Source: Trichothecium roseum
Lineage: Eukaryota > Ascomycota > Sordariomycetes > Hypocreales
Direction of reading: 5' to 3'
Length of the DNA stretch: 64,000 nucleotides
NCBI GenBank assembly: GCA_026184415.1
Contig: CM047942.1
Coordinates: 620,001 to 684,000 of the forward strand
Below, piece after piece: positions 10,239 to 22,477 of the stretch (its first letter is position 1; every line of letters begins with the position of its first letter). The notes under the pieces were generated by a model that was given only the letters and a program-made list of their open reading frames with translations, searched no databases and was not told the origin of the DNA. The translations under genes and the position numbers were made by a program.

Positions 10239-13200
10239 GTACTTGACTATCCGTACTTCAACGACGTAGCGAGAGAAGATGTGGAAATCAAAGTGAAAAG
10301 TCGTTCTTATCCCCCCCCCCTGCATGGCCAAGAACGCTCGGCACACTCCTGGGTCCTCTTCGCAACATTTCGCTATCCACCATGAACACGGCGCCGAACA
10401 AAGATACATACAACACAACGCCTGTGAGCGCCTCGCGCGATGACACGTGAAAAGCGGACTTTGATTGGGTCCTCCTCTCTTTCGTCAATGGGATTCTCGA
10501 GGCCCTCTTCTTTAGCCCAAGGATGCAAGGCATCTATCTGACTTGACACATCCTCCACTCTGACGTCGTTGCGCAGCGGCGGTTACAGAAAGGCAACCAC
10601 ACTTGCCTACGTAGCAGCCTTTCCCACTTGCGACCGGTCAAACCTGGATTGATTGGAGATGGAGAAGCGGATGGAGGAGGGGCCCGAGGAAGAGTTCTAA
10701 ACTCGCCCATCATCATTGGCCGACGTCCTCAGCTTCTTCCGGCAGCGAGTGCAGAAATGTCTCGCGGCTAAGGAGGCCGTGAATGTCTCCAAGTGGATCA
10801 TGAGCTGACCGATGCAACGAGTGGTGAATGGATTCACGCAAGGTACCAAGTACTCGCGCAAGCAGGTGAGTCAAGTTACTCGACAAACATCGAGATCTTA
10901 GCAGACTTGTGAGGCTACCGCAACGGTGGTGTCACCGCTGTTGTGTCCAAGCCATGGCCAAACTCCGCAGCGACACTGTCCTCCAAAGAGCTCGAAGTCC
11001 GACAAGATACCAGCGATGGCATCACCGCAATGAGATAAGGTCTATCGTATTTACGGTAGGCATTTTCACATGTGTCCTCGCAAGAGTAGCTACAAGCATG
11101 ACGTGCTGCGTCAGCCAGTAGCTCTCCTCTCTGTCCTTGGCATGGATAGATAGATAATGGGGATGCAACCAACACCATCCCATGCATACGGAGTAGTTGT
11201 TATCTAATGCCAATCAAACACCACCACTCGTTGTCGTGAAAGGTTGCGGCAATGTAGATCCCGACAACAAGACATTCGTATAGTGCCGTATACACGGAGT
11301 AATACTCCACGCCACTGCAACCAAGGCACGCATACTTAGTATAGCAATGACCGACACTGCTAGTTTATGCGTCTATCAACAGCGCGGCCTTTTTATGACA
11401 ATGCGCGCCTTTTACCTCCGTCTCGAGATGAGAAGGTAGGGGAGATGCGCCCGCACGCCATCTCACTATCTGCATCTACCATGGCCAGCCTTCGCCGAGA
11501 AGCCTATCCCCATCCCGAAAGAAGACCACTCGGCTCTACTTCGCCGATTTCTGTTCTGGCCGACCATGGATGTTGGAAGTGCAGGCGCAGTTGCAGTCGG
11601 AGGGATGGGGGAGCACAGGCTATTTCAGGTATACGGAAGAAGTTGATTGTATCGGATTTATTCGACTTCGCTGGGAAAATGAGTTTCTTTTGTGAGAGCT
11701 CAGCTTCTGGAGACGAAGAAGCGCGCAAAAAGCCTATACTGGATACACTTCTTTTGGTGATGGTTGATACACTGCTCAGCTTCACAGCTAAACCATTCAC
11801 TTGAGGTATCCGAAGGCCTCGTTCTTGAACCCTCTGATCTCTGCACGCATTAGAAACATGGCTATACCGTTAATGCTTCGTCAGCTTATGAATCTGGTTC
11901 CAAATGCCCCAGAATGCGAATACTTCTCTGTTTACGAGACCCGAAATGCTGCTGACACGGGTTTCGCCCATTTCGTCCGTTACGGGGACAACTGTGCCAA
12001 CCATGTCACTGGACCTTTTTAGTAGCACCAATGTTCCCCTGGAATCTCCAGTCGCACTCTGCGAGAACGTCTTGTTCGCCGCGATGTAACTTTTGGAATT
12101 GCGAAATCGCGAGATCTTCGAGTGAGAGGGCTTCCTTCTACTGACCGACTCAGCACGATAAAACAAATCGTGGGCACGTTCATGACCATTATTACCACAG
12201 ATAACGTGTTCCGTCGGCATTGTACGGAGTATTGAACATGCCAGCGAACGACCGTTACCCGCGTCCCGAACGAAACCCTTGCATCGACTGCAGTTCCTGC
12301 GCTACCAGTTGCACAATGTCCTGAAAACAGGCAATCTGCGTCAGCGCCCGCTGCTAGACAAGCGCGACTGCATAGACGACCCGACAGCCATGACGCCTGC
12401 CGCGACCAAGTACTTCGGCATCTCTAGCCCAGCAGCTGCAGATGCTATGGATTCATCGCCCAGACATGAGCTCTTGTTCCAATCCTCAGAACAATGAGTA
12501 TGTCAAGTCGTCTACAGCCCGGCAGGCATAATCTGCGTCGCGGCAGGTCATTACTTTGGCAGCCGGATCGCGGCTGTGCTATTGAACGCGCTGCAGACCA
12601 GTGTGCTGAGATGAAAGTGTGCAATATCGTTGGGGGTGCGACCACACAGGCGACGTTTGCATGTGCGATGGTTTCGTGTAAGGGAAGCAGTGATGCTATA
12701 AAACGGCCCCCCTCGCAGATGCGAATACAAAAGACGTCGATTTAACGATATTCGCCGCAGGGATGTCTATCCTTGGTTCGGTATTTCGGTTTTTTTCCCT
12801 GCGCGTGATGCCGCCCTGGGAACGTTGATGGACAGGTTATCGTGATGGTAGAAATGACCCGGTTGGTCGGCGTACGAAGCCATATGCGAGCCTATCTGTG
12901 CGTCCATGGATGCTTAAGTCCTACGGTTATCGCCTCCATTTTCGAAGAAGATGCGCATATTGATCATCAAATCTTGGTGATCGACGGATCTGGTCCGAAC
13001 AATATCATTGTTTCCATCGTGCTCATCCTGTTCATCTCGCTTATTCTGGGGTTGCATTGCAGCATACCAGTCGAGGTAGTGGCACAGAGATGCCAGATCC
13101 AGTGCATCCGTCCCGGTGGCGTATGCGGTCCAGGATTGGTCAATCGGCGTCTTGGAGGGGAACACGATCTCGTGTCACCACGGTTTCGTGTGTCGGTTAC

Positions 13201-13881
13201 CCCAGGATAACGGTAATGGCGTTCAACTTGGATGGAACCAGTCTTGATAACAACGACTCGTCTACGGAGTACGGTGTATGCATATATGGAAAATAGAAAA
13301 ATTCTGCCGCACAAAAGAGGGGAAATTGCATTTTTGCCTAAATTTGCGAACAAGGCATCTTCAAACATCGTGCCTTCCGTCTACTAGATACAGTGGCACA
13401 GCCTTGTGAAGACTCACGAATCCTAAAATGGCAGGTGATCTGATGACGTTGCCTTTGTTCTCTCAACCGCCCCGGCGCCAACCATTAGAAACCACATGGA
13501 ATCTTCATTGGTGCCATCGTGGATTCGTCACCTGTCAGCCCTGGAGGCTCTCCAGCCCCTCCAAGGCCCAGGTTCCATCCATTGTTTCAACCCCAGGTGA
13601 TTAAAATTCTGACTCTTCAACTTCGCCAGTCTCAGCCACAGCACCAAGACCACGCACATGTGATGACTTGGCCGCGTCCTAATACTACTAGTACCTACCT
13701 TGATCTTTCCCTCGCGTCCTATTTCGTCAGTTACCCCGGCCGTTTATTCCTTGGATCGTGAAGATGCAAATATTTGTTATGCCCCACGATAAATAACGCT
13801 CGTCTTCGTCTCTCCACTCTCCACTCTCTCCTCTTTACATTACGCGTATCCCCTCTCCTGGCCTAACCTACGTTCACCATC

Positions 13882-15471
13882 ATGGGTGCAAAAACAGACT
13901 TCTTCCAGTCGCAAATAGGCGGCGTCGATATTATCAACTATTCCTACACTGACCTTCCATGGAAGCTCCTCGCCAAGGATGTTTACTACTTCTTCGTCTA
14001 TAGTTGGGCCCTGCCGTGGATTTTATATCCCATACTCAAGTTCGGGTCCGGTCCTCTGGATGAGATGTATCCTACTCGCCAAAATCTCCTTTGCATAGCT
14101 ACGCATTGTGTTTTGGCTGTTCTTCAACTCGGGTTTATTGTTGCGTTACCTTTTACCATATTCTTACCAGTATGGACTGTCATTGTAGGCATAGCAGGTT
14201 TCCTCACCGCCAATCACTTGATTGCCGCCATTTTCCTGAATGGAAAGAGCGAGACGTATACTTCGGATCCAGAATATGCGGAGGAAAGCCCAGAGCACGC
14301 TCATGAGCAGTGGATATTCTTAAACGGCGTTGCTGTTGGGTACGTTCTTTTCGTCGTTTATAGATGACATTTGTGCTTTTTCTCTTTGCTCATCAAGAAT
14401 AGGGAGCACTGGCTACAGAACAACTTGAACCGGCTAGCCATCACGTTCAAACGCCCAGTTCTAGGAATTCACAACCGGACCAGGGGTGTCATCTTTGACG
14501 TTGTTGAATGTCTAGTGCAGCGCAACTTTTCTTACGCCACTGGTGACATCCGCAGCACCTACCGCGTACTGAAAAAAGTGCTGTATGATCCGTCCAAGTC
14601 AAAAGTTGTTTTCATCTGTCATTCGCAGGGTGGAATAGAGGGCAGTCTTGTGCTTGATTGGCTTCTGCAGGAGTTGCCTCAGGATCTACTTTCGAAACTT
14701 GAGGTTTACACGTTCGGTAATGCGGCGAACCATTTCAATAACCCCCACCGTCACATGTCCTCACAGAAGATTGTGCAACTCAAGCCCCTGGAAGCCATGA
14801 GTACTGTTTATGAAGAGACAAGTGGTCTTAGTCAGAAGGCAAACCCTGCCAAGGATGAAAGACGCAGTAATGGGCCCCGAGTGCAGGTTCCTCCATCTCT
14901 GCCTTACGAATCATCTACATCTTCATCACGAAATACGGCTGCTGTGGATAAAGCTATCGGATATATCGAACATTACGCCCACACGACTGACTTTGTTGCT
15001 ATATGGGGCGTCCTTCACTTTTCGACCAACAAGACCAAGGGAAACCAGATTCCTCGATTCATGGGTCGGTTGTTTGCACGATCCACTAGACAAGGCGGGC
15101 ATCAATTCAATCAACACTACCTTGATGGAATGTTCCCTCTCGAATTCGACGTGAAAACAGGCAAGCCGACTGGAGCCAAGGAGGACAATGTGTTCATGGA
15201 AGAATCGGTCAAACAAGGAACGGCCGGAGCTGCAGAAGATAATGTCCGCGAAGCTATCGAGATCTCCTATGCTGGCACGAGAGGATTTGGTACGGGTGAA
15301 ATTACAACGCCTGTCGAGGTGCATGGTGTATTCAAGAAGGGCCTCAGAGGAGAAGATGTGCGTGTCAAGGATATGAGTCGATTGTGGTCGTATCGCAACG
15401 GAGGATTTCCAGATGAAGTACCGCCACTATTGGTCAGCGGGGCTGGCATTGTCAGAAACGCGACCATGTAG
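13882..15471 (+). CDS. Membrane-anchored alpha/beta-hydrolase-like protein
   Basis: Exons 13882-14339 and 14403-15471 give 508 aa; the 63-nt intron runs GTACGT to AATAG, and splicing converts a frame with an in-frame stop into GVAVG-EHWLQNN. Three hydrophobic segments lie in exon 1 (about residues 30-50, 72-95 and 97-118), then a lumenal/cytosolic domain containing VVFICHSQGG, a nucleophile-elbow motif with S227, followed by a YTFGNAA strand that resembles the post-elbow region of lipase-like folds. A likely Asp/His partner is in AIWGVLHF or the HQFNQHYL segment, but I cannot assign the triad with certainty. It resembles uncharacterised fungal serine hydrolases of unknown substrate; hydrolase fold is inferred from the elbow motif and strand pattern. 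Confidence 0.82.
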
Positions 15472-16202
15472 AAAATGAATATGAAGGAGAAAGGGAAGAG
15501 GAGGTTCACTAAGACCTGTGATAGTATCAAACATCGGACATCTTTGGGTATCTGAATTTGTCAAGGGGAGCAAAGCGAGGCGCAAGTATCGCTGTAGCGT
15601 AGTGTTTATATCAGAGCTGCTGATGCTTGGCGATGACGAGATCTAAATATCAGAGGATGCATATTATTGAGCAAGGCCACGTATAGAGACACCATGGACT
15701 TTTTATTCTTTGGTCACCTTTTTCTTAGTTAACGGTAATCACGAAGAGTAGCTGTTTAGGAGATTGTATGTTATCAGCGAATGGTCTGTCAGTAGCACCT
15801 ACCTAATCCAACCTCTGGCCATGATAATGACTGGCCCCTTCCTCATCAAATATCGCCATATATGACAGGTAGCAACATACACATAATAAATATGGTAAGC
15901 ATAAGCGAGGAGCTCGCTAAAGTCAAATGCCTCAACTAAAGTACTTACTTAGTAAGTATTGAGTAGGCACCTGGGTGCCTCTGGGTACCTAATCAACGAT
16001 TTCGCGGAACGCATACTCTCGCAGGAATCCCTCAACAATACTTTCGAGGCAAGCAGTTACGTGATACATGGATCTCTTTGAGTACTACATTTTACACTGA
16101 CGGGAGTATTTCGCACGCTAAATCCTTATTCTAAAATAATTGACATCATCTACAAAGCCAACGATGGAACTACTACTGGGTCCTCCGACCGACATGGTCC
16201 GG
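15472..16202. other. Convergent intergenic region with hairpin-forming repeat
   Basis: No coding region between two tail-to-tail genes. It holds the inverted repeat at 15942-15958 described separately, and otherwise AT-leaning 3' flanking DNA. Confidence 0.45.
15942..15958. repeat. Inverted repeat TACTTACT-T-AGTAAGTA
   Basis: Perfect 8-bp arms around a single T. It sits between the ends of the hydrolase (+) and permease (-) genes, where a hairpin could help 3'-end formation, but this is only positional inference. Confidence 0.5.
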
Positions 16203-17816
16203 CTAGTACGTATAGCGGTACTCAGGGTTGTGCTCTCCCAGCTCCTGGACTTCTTCGTCAGACATGCCCTGCACAGTATGGTCCAACTCGCCGGCATCGC
16301 GTTTCTTATTTTGTCGCCGGAAGTGCGCCCACAAAATGAGGTAGATGATGGATGCCAGAGCCATGAAGCCCATGGAAACAGCATGTCCCTTGATATACCG
16401 CGGAGCGTCGCCGGTGGAGTATAACTAGAGAAAGGCTCTGTCAGTTGAAAGAAGAGGGCCAAGTTGCTGCATTCAACCCCAACCTTTGGAGAATGAAGAG
16501 ATAGAAATACTTACAAATGGAGCAGGAATACCAGCAGCGTTGCCAATGGTGAGCTGCAGACCCGAGGCAGTGGTTCGCTTGCCGTAGCGAGGGTTATTAC
16601 TAGGTAACCAGGCGAGAGGGATGCCGACGACGACATATAGGCCCATGGCGACGAGGAAGCAGCCGAAATACTTTACGTTGCCCGGGGCGTTGCTAACAAG
16701 GATGGCATACCCGACAGTGCAGATGAGGCCGAACACGACGGGGAAGATGGCTCGGCGCTGCCAGCGGTCCGACATCCAAGCCACGGTGAGGTAGCTGATG
16801 GCGCCAAGAGCGTAACAAGGGATAGTGAGGGCCTGGACCTGGGCGACATTCCAGTCGCCAAGCGAGCGGATAATGGTGGGCAGGAAGGTCGAGTAGCCGT
16901 AGAGGATGACGTCGGCGCCGAACTGACCAAGGCAGAAGAGCCAAATCTTCCAGTCAGCAAAGGCGGCGTAGACGTCTGCCTTGTGCATCTTCTCCGACGA
17001 GTCGGTGTAGCCGATCTGACGGCGGGCGCGCAGCTCCATCAGCTCACGCTCGGCGGGGGTGAGGTAGCGGGCGGTGGCCGGGGTGTCGGCGAGCCACCAC
17101 CAGATGGAGATGCCGAGCACGGCGGTGGGCAAACCTTCGAGGATGATGATCCAGCGCCAGCCGCGGAGACCCTGCACGCCGTCCATGAAGCCGATGCCGT
17201 AGGCGAGCAGGCCGCCGACGGACCCCGCGATGGCGGCGGACACGAAGAGGTAGCCTATGCGCAGGGCAAGCTCGCGCTTGGTGTAGAACATGGTGAGGTA
17301 TATGGTGAGACCGGGGAAGAGACCTCCCTCGAGGGCACCGAGGATGACGCGGCAGGCAAGTAGGCCGGCGTAGTTGCTCACGATGCCGGTCAAGGTGGCG
17401 GTAACGCCCCAGCCGGTGGTGATGAAGGCCAGCCAGCGCGATGGGGTGAATCGTTTGATGACAAGGTTGGACGGCAGCTCCGAGAGGATGTATGTGACGA
17501 AGAGGAGCGACACGGCCACCTGGTACTGGTCACCGGTGAGACCCAAGTCCTCCTCCATGCCGTAGAGGCGCGCATTGCCGATGTTGACGCGGTCCAGGAA
17601 GCTGAGCAGGTAGAGGAGCATGACGGGCGGAACGATCCAAGCGTCCAGCTTACGGAGGAGACGGCGCTCGGCCTCGGGGTCGATGACGATGTCGGCGCGG
17701 AGGTCAGCCGGAGCCGTGCGTTCGGTATCCCCCTTTTCCGCCACCGCTCCCGGCGACGTGGTTACCTTGAGGCTACCATCTGTTTCAGCGGCCTCCGGCT
17801 TGTTGTCGGAAGCCAT
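16203..17816 (-). CDS. MFS permease, allantoate/nicotinate-type (anion:cation symporter family)
   Basis: Minus-strand exons 16515-17816 and 16203-16424 give 507 aa; the 90-nt intron has a GTAAGT donor and a CTGAC branch point. The join replaces a short false C-terminus with the last helix (AVSMGFMALASIIYLILWAHF) and a hydrophilic tail ending YRYTY. The first hydrophobic helix carries LLSFLDRVNIGNARLYGMEEDL, the signature of the fungal Dal5/Tna1-like anion:cation symporter family, with 12 predicted helices and a cytoplasmic N-terminus of about 70 residues. Start chosen at MASDN; an in-frame ATG would add 24 residues. The substrate is unknown (carboxylate, ureide or amino-acid derivative in relatives). 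It shares the 16-28 kb neighbourhood with a Zn2Cys6 regulator and a 5-oxoprolinase. Confidence 0.93.
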
Positions 17817-18496
17817 GATGAGGAAGCGGGAAAAGGATCCCCGTTCGAATAAAGGCAAAAAAGGATACAGGCTCAGATTTGGCACCAAGATATGAGAACG
17901 AAAAGCAAGTTTGGGGAAACCTTTATTTATGACTTCTTTTCTTCCGTCCTTTTTCTCCCCTGAGTTCTTTTCTTGGAGGAGAACCGTGAGATTGGGTCGA
18001 TGGGGAGTTGATCTATATATCTGGGATGTGACATCAATCTCCGCAAATTCCTTTACCCCAACGCGATAAAACTAGTACAAGCAGGGCGGGTCGTGTGTGC
18101 AGATAACCAGGGTTTTGCCCAAATGGTTCCGTCCGGGGGAGGTCAGTGTGTAAGAGGGGTGGCTGGGGAACACCACGATCCGGCAACTTTTTTCTTCTTT
18201 CCTTTTACTTACCAGGTCAACGGGAAACACCTTGGACGCGAGATGAATGGATCCCTCGCAACAAAGGGGGGGGGGGGGGTAAGGAAAAAAAAGCACGGGG
18301 GAGACAGAGGGAGAAAACTTTGCCGAACGGCAACCTCTTCATCGAGGCCGAGCAAACGTCAACATGATAAGGAAAACCGGGGGAGGGAACGCTAACCAAG
18401 GGGCAGCAAGCAAGAGAGTCGAAATAAACTCGTACAGGTTGCCCGACTAGCGGTAGGTACTCCGTAGCTGGCGCCGGCCGGTCACTCCCCCCTCCT

Positions 18497-18522
18497 TCTC
18501 TCTCTCTCTCTCTCTCTCTCTC
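18497..18522. repeat. TC microsatellite
   Basis: About 13 TC dinucleotide units in intergenic DNA upstream of the permease gene. Confidence 0.85.
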
Positions 18523-19777
18523 CTCATAGTGGGGATGAGCCGTCGGGGATCAGGAGGTATTTTTTCGGCATTTTGTCCTTTACCGATGTCTACGGTGTAA
18601 GCGAGCTTGCTATCATTACTATACTACTCCGTATTCCGTACCGATTACTAGTAATATCGTCAAGTCCGGTGCGGGGAATGGACGGTGGGTTAGAAACGTG
18701 GGGTATGGTTGATTGAACCACATCGTCAAACAGCGTAACGATTACGAAGTTGTCGAGTGTGGAGTGCGGAATGGCGTTGCGAGTTCGTCTTGTACTTGGG
18801 AGAGGATTTGTCGGGTTCTAGAGATTCGGCTTGTTCTGCTCTGCGGAATCTACTACGGATTACTCGTGATACTATGCTCCGTATATTCAATAGGTACCCT
18901 ATTCAGACTCGGAGTATCCATACGGAGTACTCCGCAGTAGTATTGTATGATTTTATGAATGAATGAATGTATATATGTATGTATGTATATATGCACATCC
19001 CCGTCCGTATTTGCACGAATGTAAATGATGCTTTCTTTCTCCAAAAGTCACGAGGTGAAAAAAGATGCAGGTTTTCCTCCCCCCTTCCCCCTCCCCCGCA
19101 CAGGCGACTGGGGGGGGGAACGATTGGTCAATGGCTGTTCCCTCTTGCCCCCCCGCTTTTTTTGGTGTCGAGGAAATTGGGTGTATAGCCGGTTGATAGG
19201 CTATCTACGGAGAACTGTTGAAGTATTGAACACTGTAGTCCCGCTCACGGGGGAGGAGGGTGGGACAACTCCCACGTTTTCCTTGCGAAATGCATGTTCT
19301 AATACTTTGTAAAGAGCCTTTTTTTTTGTGGTGGGAGGGGGAGGTTCTCCCAGCCTCCCGACTCCAAAAGAATCCCCCCATTTCAAGATTGGTGTCGGCG
19401 ACGTGTGCTGCCTCGGGGGAGAGGACTAAGTGTGGGGAAACCGGCATCTGGCAGAGTTGCCGAACGGATGGGTAAAGACGGCCTGTAGTGGTGGGTACGG
19501 CAAAGGGAGAGATTCTGTGAGGCGCATCGTGGTAAGTATTGCGATGGATGGCGTGCTTTGGGAGACGTGCTGATGAGTGTAGTATTATTAGAGGGGGGTC
19601 AATCATATACAAGGGACGCACATGTGTATGCATGAAAGAACTTGTAAAATGGGATAGTTTGTTTTTTAGTTTTTTTTAAGAAACAAAAAAGGAATGGAAT
19701 ACAATAAGATGGACTATATAGACAACTCCAGAAAAAGGGGAGGCCATAGGGAAGAAAAAGGCATGCTAAGAACACAT

Positions 19778-19803
19778 CACACACACACACACACACACAC
19801 ACA
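19778..19803. repeat. CA microsatellite
   Basis: About 13 CA dinucleotides ending about 40 bp from the stop codon of the 19.8-22.5 kb regulator, so probably within its 3' untranslated region. Confidence 0.85.
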
Positions 19804-19844
19804 TCTATGTATAAATATGTAGCCTCACGCTTCGAGTCCCTCCC

Positions 19845-20320
19845 TCACATGTGAAAAAGAAACTGCTCCTCAATCTCCGACGCAAACTCCTGCAGCGTGC
19901 CGTCCTCGCGGAACAGCGAGTCCGGCCAGGGCGCCCGAGTCTCGTCTAGGAAGCTGCCCATGAGGGGGTTGTTGAGGATGTCGAAGCTGCTGTAACCCAC
20001 TCCTGCTCCTCCTCCTCCCCCGGCAGCATGCCCCTGGTTACTATTGCCGGCACCACCACTACTGCCACCCATGGCCACCCCCAGCGATGGATCCCCACCT
20101 CGTGCACCGGCGGCCGTCGTTGTCGTGCTGGATGATGCCTGCCGCCCGCCCCTCTCCTCCATCACTTCAGATCCCACCGTCTTCCCCTCCCGCTCGGCGC
20201 CTCTCAGATCCGCGATCCTATCCTGGATGTGTGAAAGGCGCGCGCAAAAGTCGACGGCCGGAATGTTGCCGTTATCCTTCATGGAACGGAGGATGCTGAG
20301 CAGCGTCTCCAGCGACGTGG

Positions 20321-20351
<31 letters not shown>

Positions 20352-22477
20352 GGTGGCCGGAGAGGGTGCGGGCTTCATGACGGCAGACATCAGCAGCACC
20401 AGAGCGGCCGAGAAGACATGGTGCGCGTCCCAGTAGCCAAAGGTGGCGATGGCGCCGTCGAGGAAGAGGCCCTCCACCACGCGGCTCGAAGCCTGCGCCG
20501 CGCTGACGCAGCTCTCGGCCAGGGCGAGGGTGATGGGCGAGGGGCCCTGTCGTCTCTGCTGCTGCTGTTGAGCCTCCTGCTTCTGGTCCTGGTCCTGATC
20601 TGAACGTCGGGGCTTGATAGGGCCGAGATGGAACTGCGTCTTGAAGAGGTGAAGAAGGACGGGCCTCGTCGTCTGAATAATGCACTGGTTGTAGGCTAAG
20701 TGGAGGCTAGCCACCGGCCGCGGGGTACCATACTCCTGGACGCGCAGCTCAGGTGGAAGTTCGTCGTGCCATGCTCGGAGCTGCTTCAAGATACCGTGAA
20801 CTCGGTGGATGCAGAGGCCGCTGGTCCTCTTTGGTATGCCGTAAATATCCGTCACTAATAATCTCCGCAGTCAGTCGATATCACTCACTGCTTTACGCTA
20901 CCCACTCTCTGCCAACCCCCCAACCCCCTTTTCAGCGTGAAGAAACTCACATATATTTCCAATGATCCTAGCCAGTTTCGTGTTGGTCACCAGCGGCATT
21001 GGGTCCAGGAACTCGGCCCTCTCGTCCTCAGTCAGACCGTCCATGCTGGGAAACTCGACGTCAATGTCCTCGTCGCGAATCATGATGGGCTGCCCCAGCT
21101 TCGAGGCGGAGAAGCGGTCGAAAAAGTAGAGCACCCACCACGTTCGCCGCCGACTCTCTTTTTCCACCGGCGTCAGGGGGTGCAAGCTCGCTGCCGACCT
21201 ATGCATACCCATGCTGAGCGCCAGCCGCATCGCCATGCCGCTATATGCATACGCCGTCCGCACCCTGCCGAGGATATTGGACGTCCAGGCCTAACCTCCC
21301 CTCCCTCTGGTCAGCTTCTCGCACATGTAAAACAAGGGGGGCAGGCGGGGCATGTGATTGTTACCAGCAGAGTGAGCGTCTCGACTTGCATTAGGCAGGG
21401 TTCCTCGAACGACTCCTGAAGCAGGCCTACGGACCTCACGTAGTAGTCAGTCCCTGGCACCCGGTTGCTATCCCCAACACCCCGCCGGTTCGTGTAAATT
21501 TCCCCCAGCGCCATGAGCGCGTAGAATTTGCAGAGCCACAGCACCGAGGGCATCATATCCCGGCGGTAGACGGCGTCGAGCTCTCGCATGAATGTCACCT
21601 CGAGAAACAGCGGGTGGTAATTGCCGATGAACCTCCGCGCCACGTTGAGCAGCAGCTTGGCATGCATTCTCTCCGGGAGTCCGTAGTAGCCACCGCCACC
21701 GCTAGAGGAGGAAGCATGATCCGGGACTGCTATACGGTGCTGAGGGGGAGGGGTATCGAGCCGGTAGTAGTTGGAGAAACCAGCCGTCGAGGGCTTCGAG
21801 TTATCATCCAGGCATTGCATCAGGCGGTTGCTAAAGGCGGCGCATGAGGCTTCCCCGATGAAGCTGGGCTCCGAGACCTGTCCACCGCCACCATACACGC
21901 CGGAAGGTGTCTCGGGCTGGCCGTCAAAGAGCGGGTTGAGCATGCTGCTCTCCTCTGCTGAGAGCGGGGGAGCATCTTGGTCTTGGGCATAACCCGGGGT
22001 ATGCTGCTGATGTTGCTGCTGCTGCTGGCTTTCCGGCGAAGGGTTCTGGGTGACAGATTGTAGCCGTTTGCTATCGGCCTCGAGCCTCCTCAGATAGCTG
22101 CGCGTAGAATCAGAAATGGTGAGCCCAGATGCCTTACACCACTCACCCCTTCCCCCTGCCCCTTTGATATCGTGGTTCCGAGGTGTCTCGTTTTCTCACC
22201 TTTCAGATATAGTGACCTTGCGCTCCTTGGCGGGGAATTGACATTGTCCAGCCTTGTCCGAGGCGACACATGAGTTACATGGTCGGTCGCCAGAACACTT
22301 AATCTTGTGCGAGTGGCATCTGTGGCACCTAATAACAAGTCGCAAATGGAACCAAAACCGTCAGCCAACACCGCCATTTTTCTATCTCTTTCGCTCGCAT
22401 ATGCAACTCCGTTGATGCTTTGCCACTTGTTCAACTTACGCGGCAATAAGTCTCCTCGGGCGCCTTGGAGTACTCAT
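19845..22477 (-). CDS. Zn2Cys6 transcription factor with fungal-specific TF domain
   Basis: Five minus-strand exons: 22440-22477, 22200-22328, 21365-22097, 20951-21290, 19845-20854, giving 749 aa; all four introns (74-111 nt) have GT/AG ends and consistent phases. The first intron splits the zinc cluster: after splicing, residues 14-42 read C-x2-C-x6-C-x5-C-x2-C-x8-C (RLIAACHRCHSHKIKCSGDR). It is followed by KERKVTISESYLRRLE, a linker and coiled-coil start. Glu/Gln-rich and Ser/Gly-rich stretches come next, then the fungal transcription-factor regulatory domain containing YSGMAMRLALSMGMHR and ESRRRTWWVLYFFDR. The C-terminal third has a poly-Thr tract from an ACG repeat. It is a nuclear DNA-binding regulator; targets are unknown, but it is divergent from the 5-oxoprolinase gene and next to the permease. 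Confidence 0.92.
20322..20346 (-). repeat. In-frame trinucleotide repeat encoding poly-Thr
   Basis: GTC repeat on the + strand; on the coding (minus) strand it encodes a Thr run in the C-terminal half of the Zn2Cys6 regulator. Such tracts vary in length between strains. Confidence 0.8.

Larger units (their letters stand above)
7494..13881. other. 6.4-kb gene-poor region with possible eroded ORFs
   Basis: No complete gene could be assembled on either strand. The first ~500 bp serve as the aldo/keto reductase promoter side (a CTATAAG-like element lies about 50 bp upstream of its ATG on the minus strand). 8641-8668 is a 7-bp tandem repeat. 9398-10238 holds six exact copies of the TACGGAGTA family (first at 9398, the other five clustered at 10007-10238). 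10.4-13.4 kb has protein-like fragments in shifting frames (for example minus strand 12914-13165) without a recognisable family or splice pattern. The last 150 bp before 13882 are pyrimidine-rich leader. Confidence 0.45.
17817..19844. other. Permease promoter and downstream DNA of the Zn2Cys6 gene
   Basis: No gene. Contains a 14-G run at 18266-18279, a TC microsatellite at 18497-18522, exact TACGGAGTA-family copies at 18458, 18625 and 18921, an ATG/GTAT-rich block near 18957-18995, and a CA microsatellite at 19778-19803 just beyond the regulator's stop codon. Confidence 0.5.

Noticed and set aside
12842..13210. 122-aa + strand ORF with a hydrophobic segment
   Set aside because: Overlaps the better minus-strand fragment and lacks any family motif; neither could be built into a gene.
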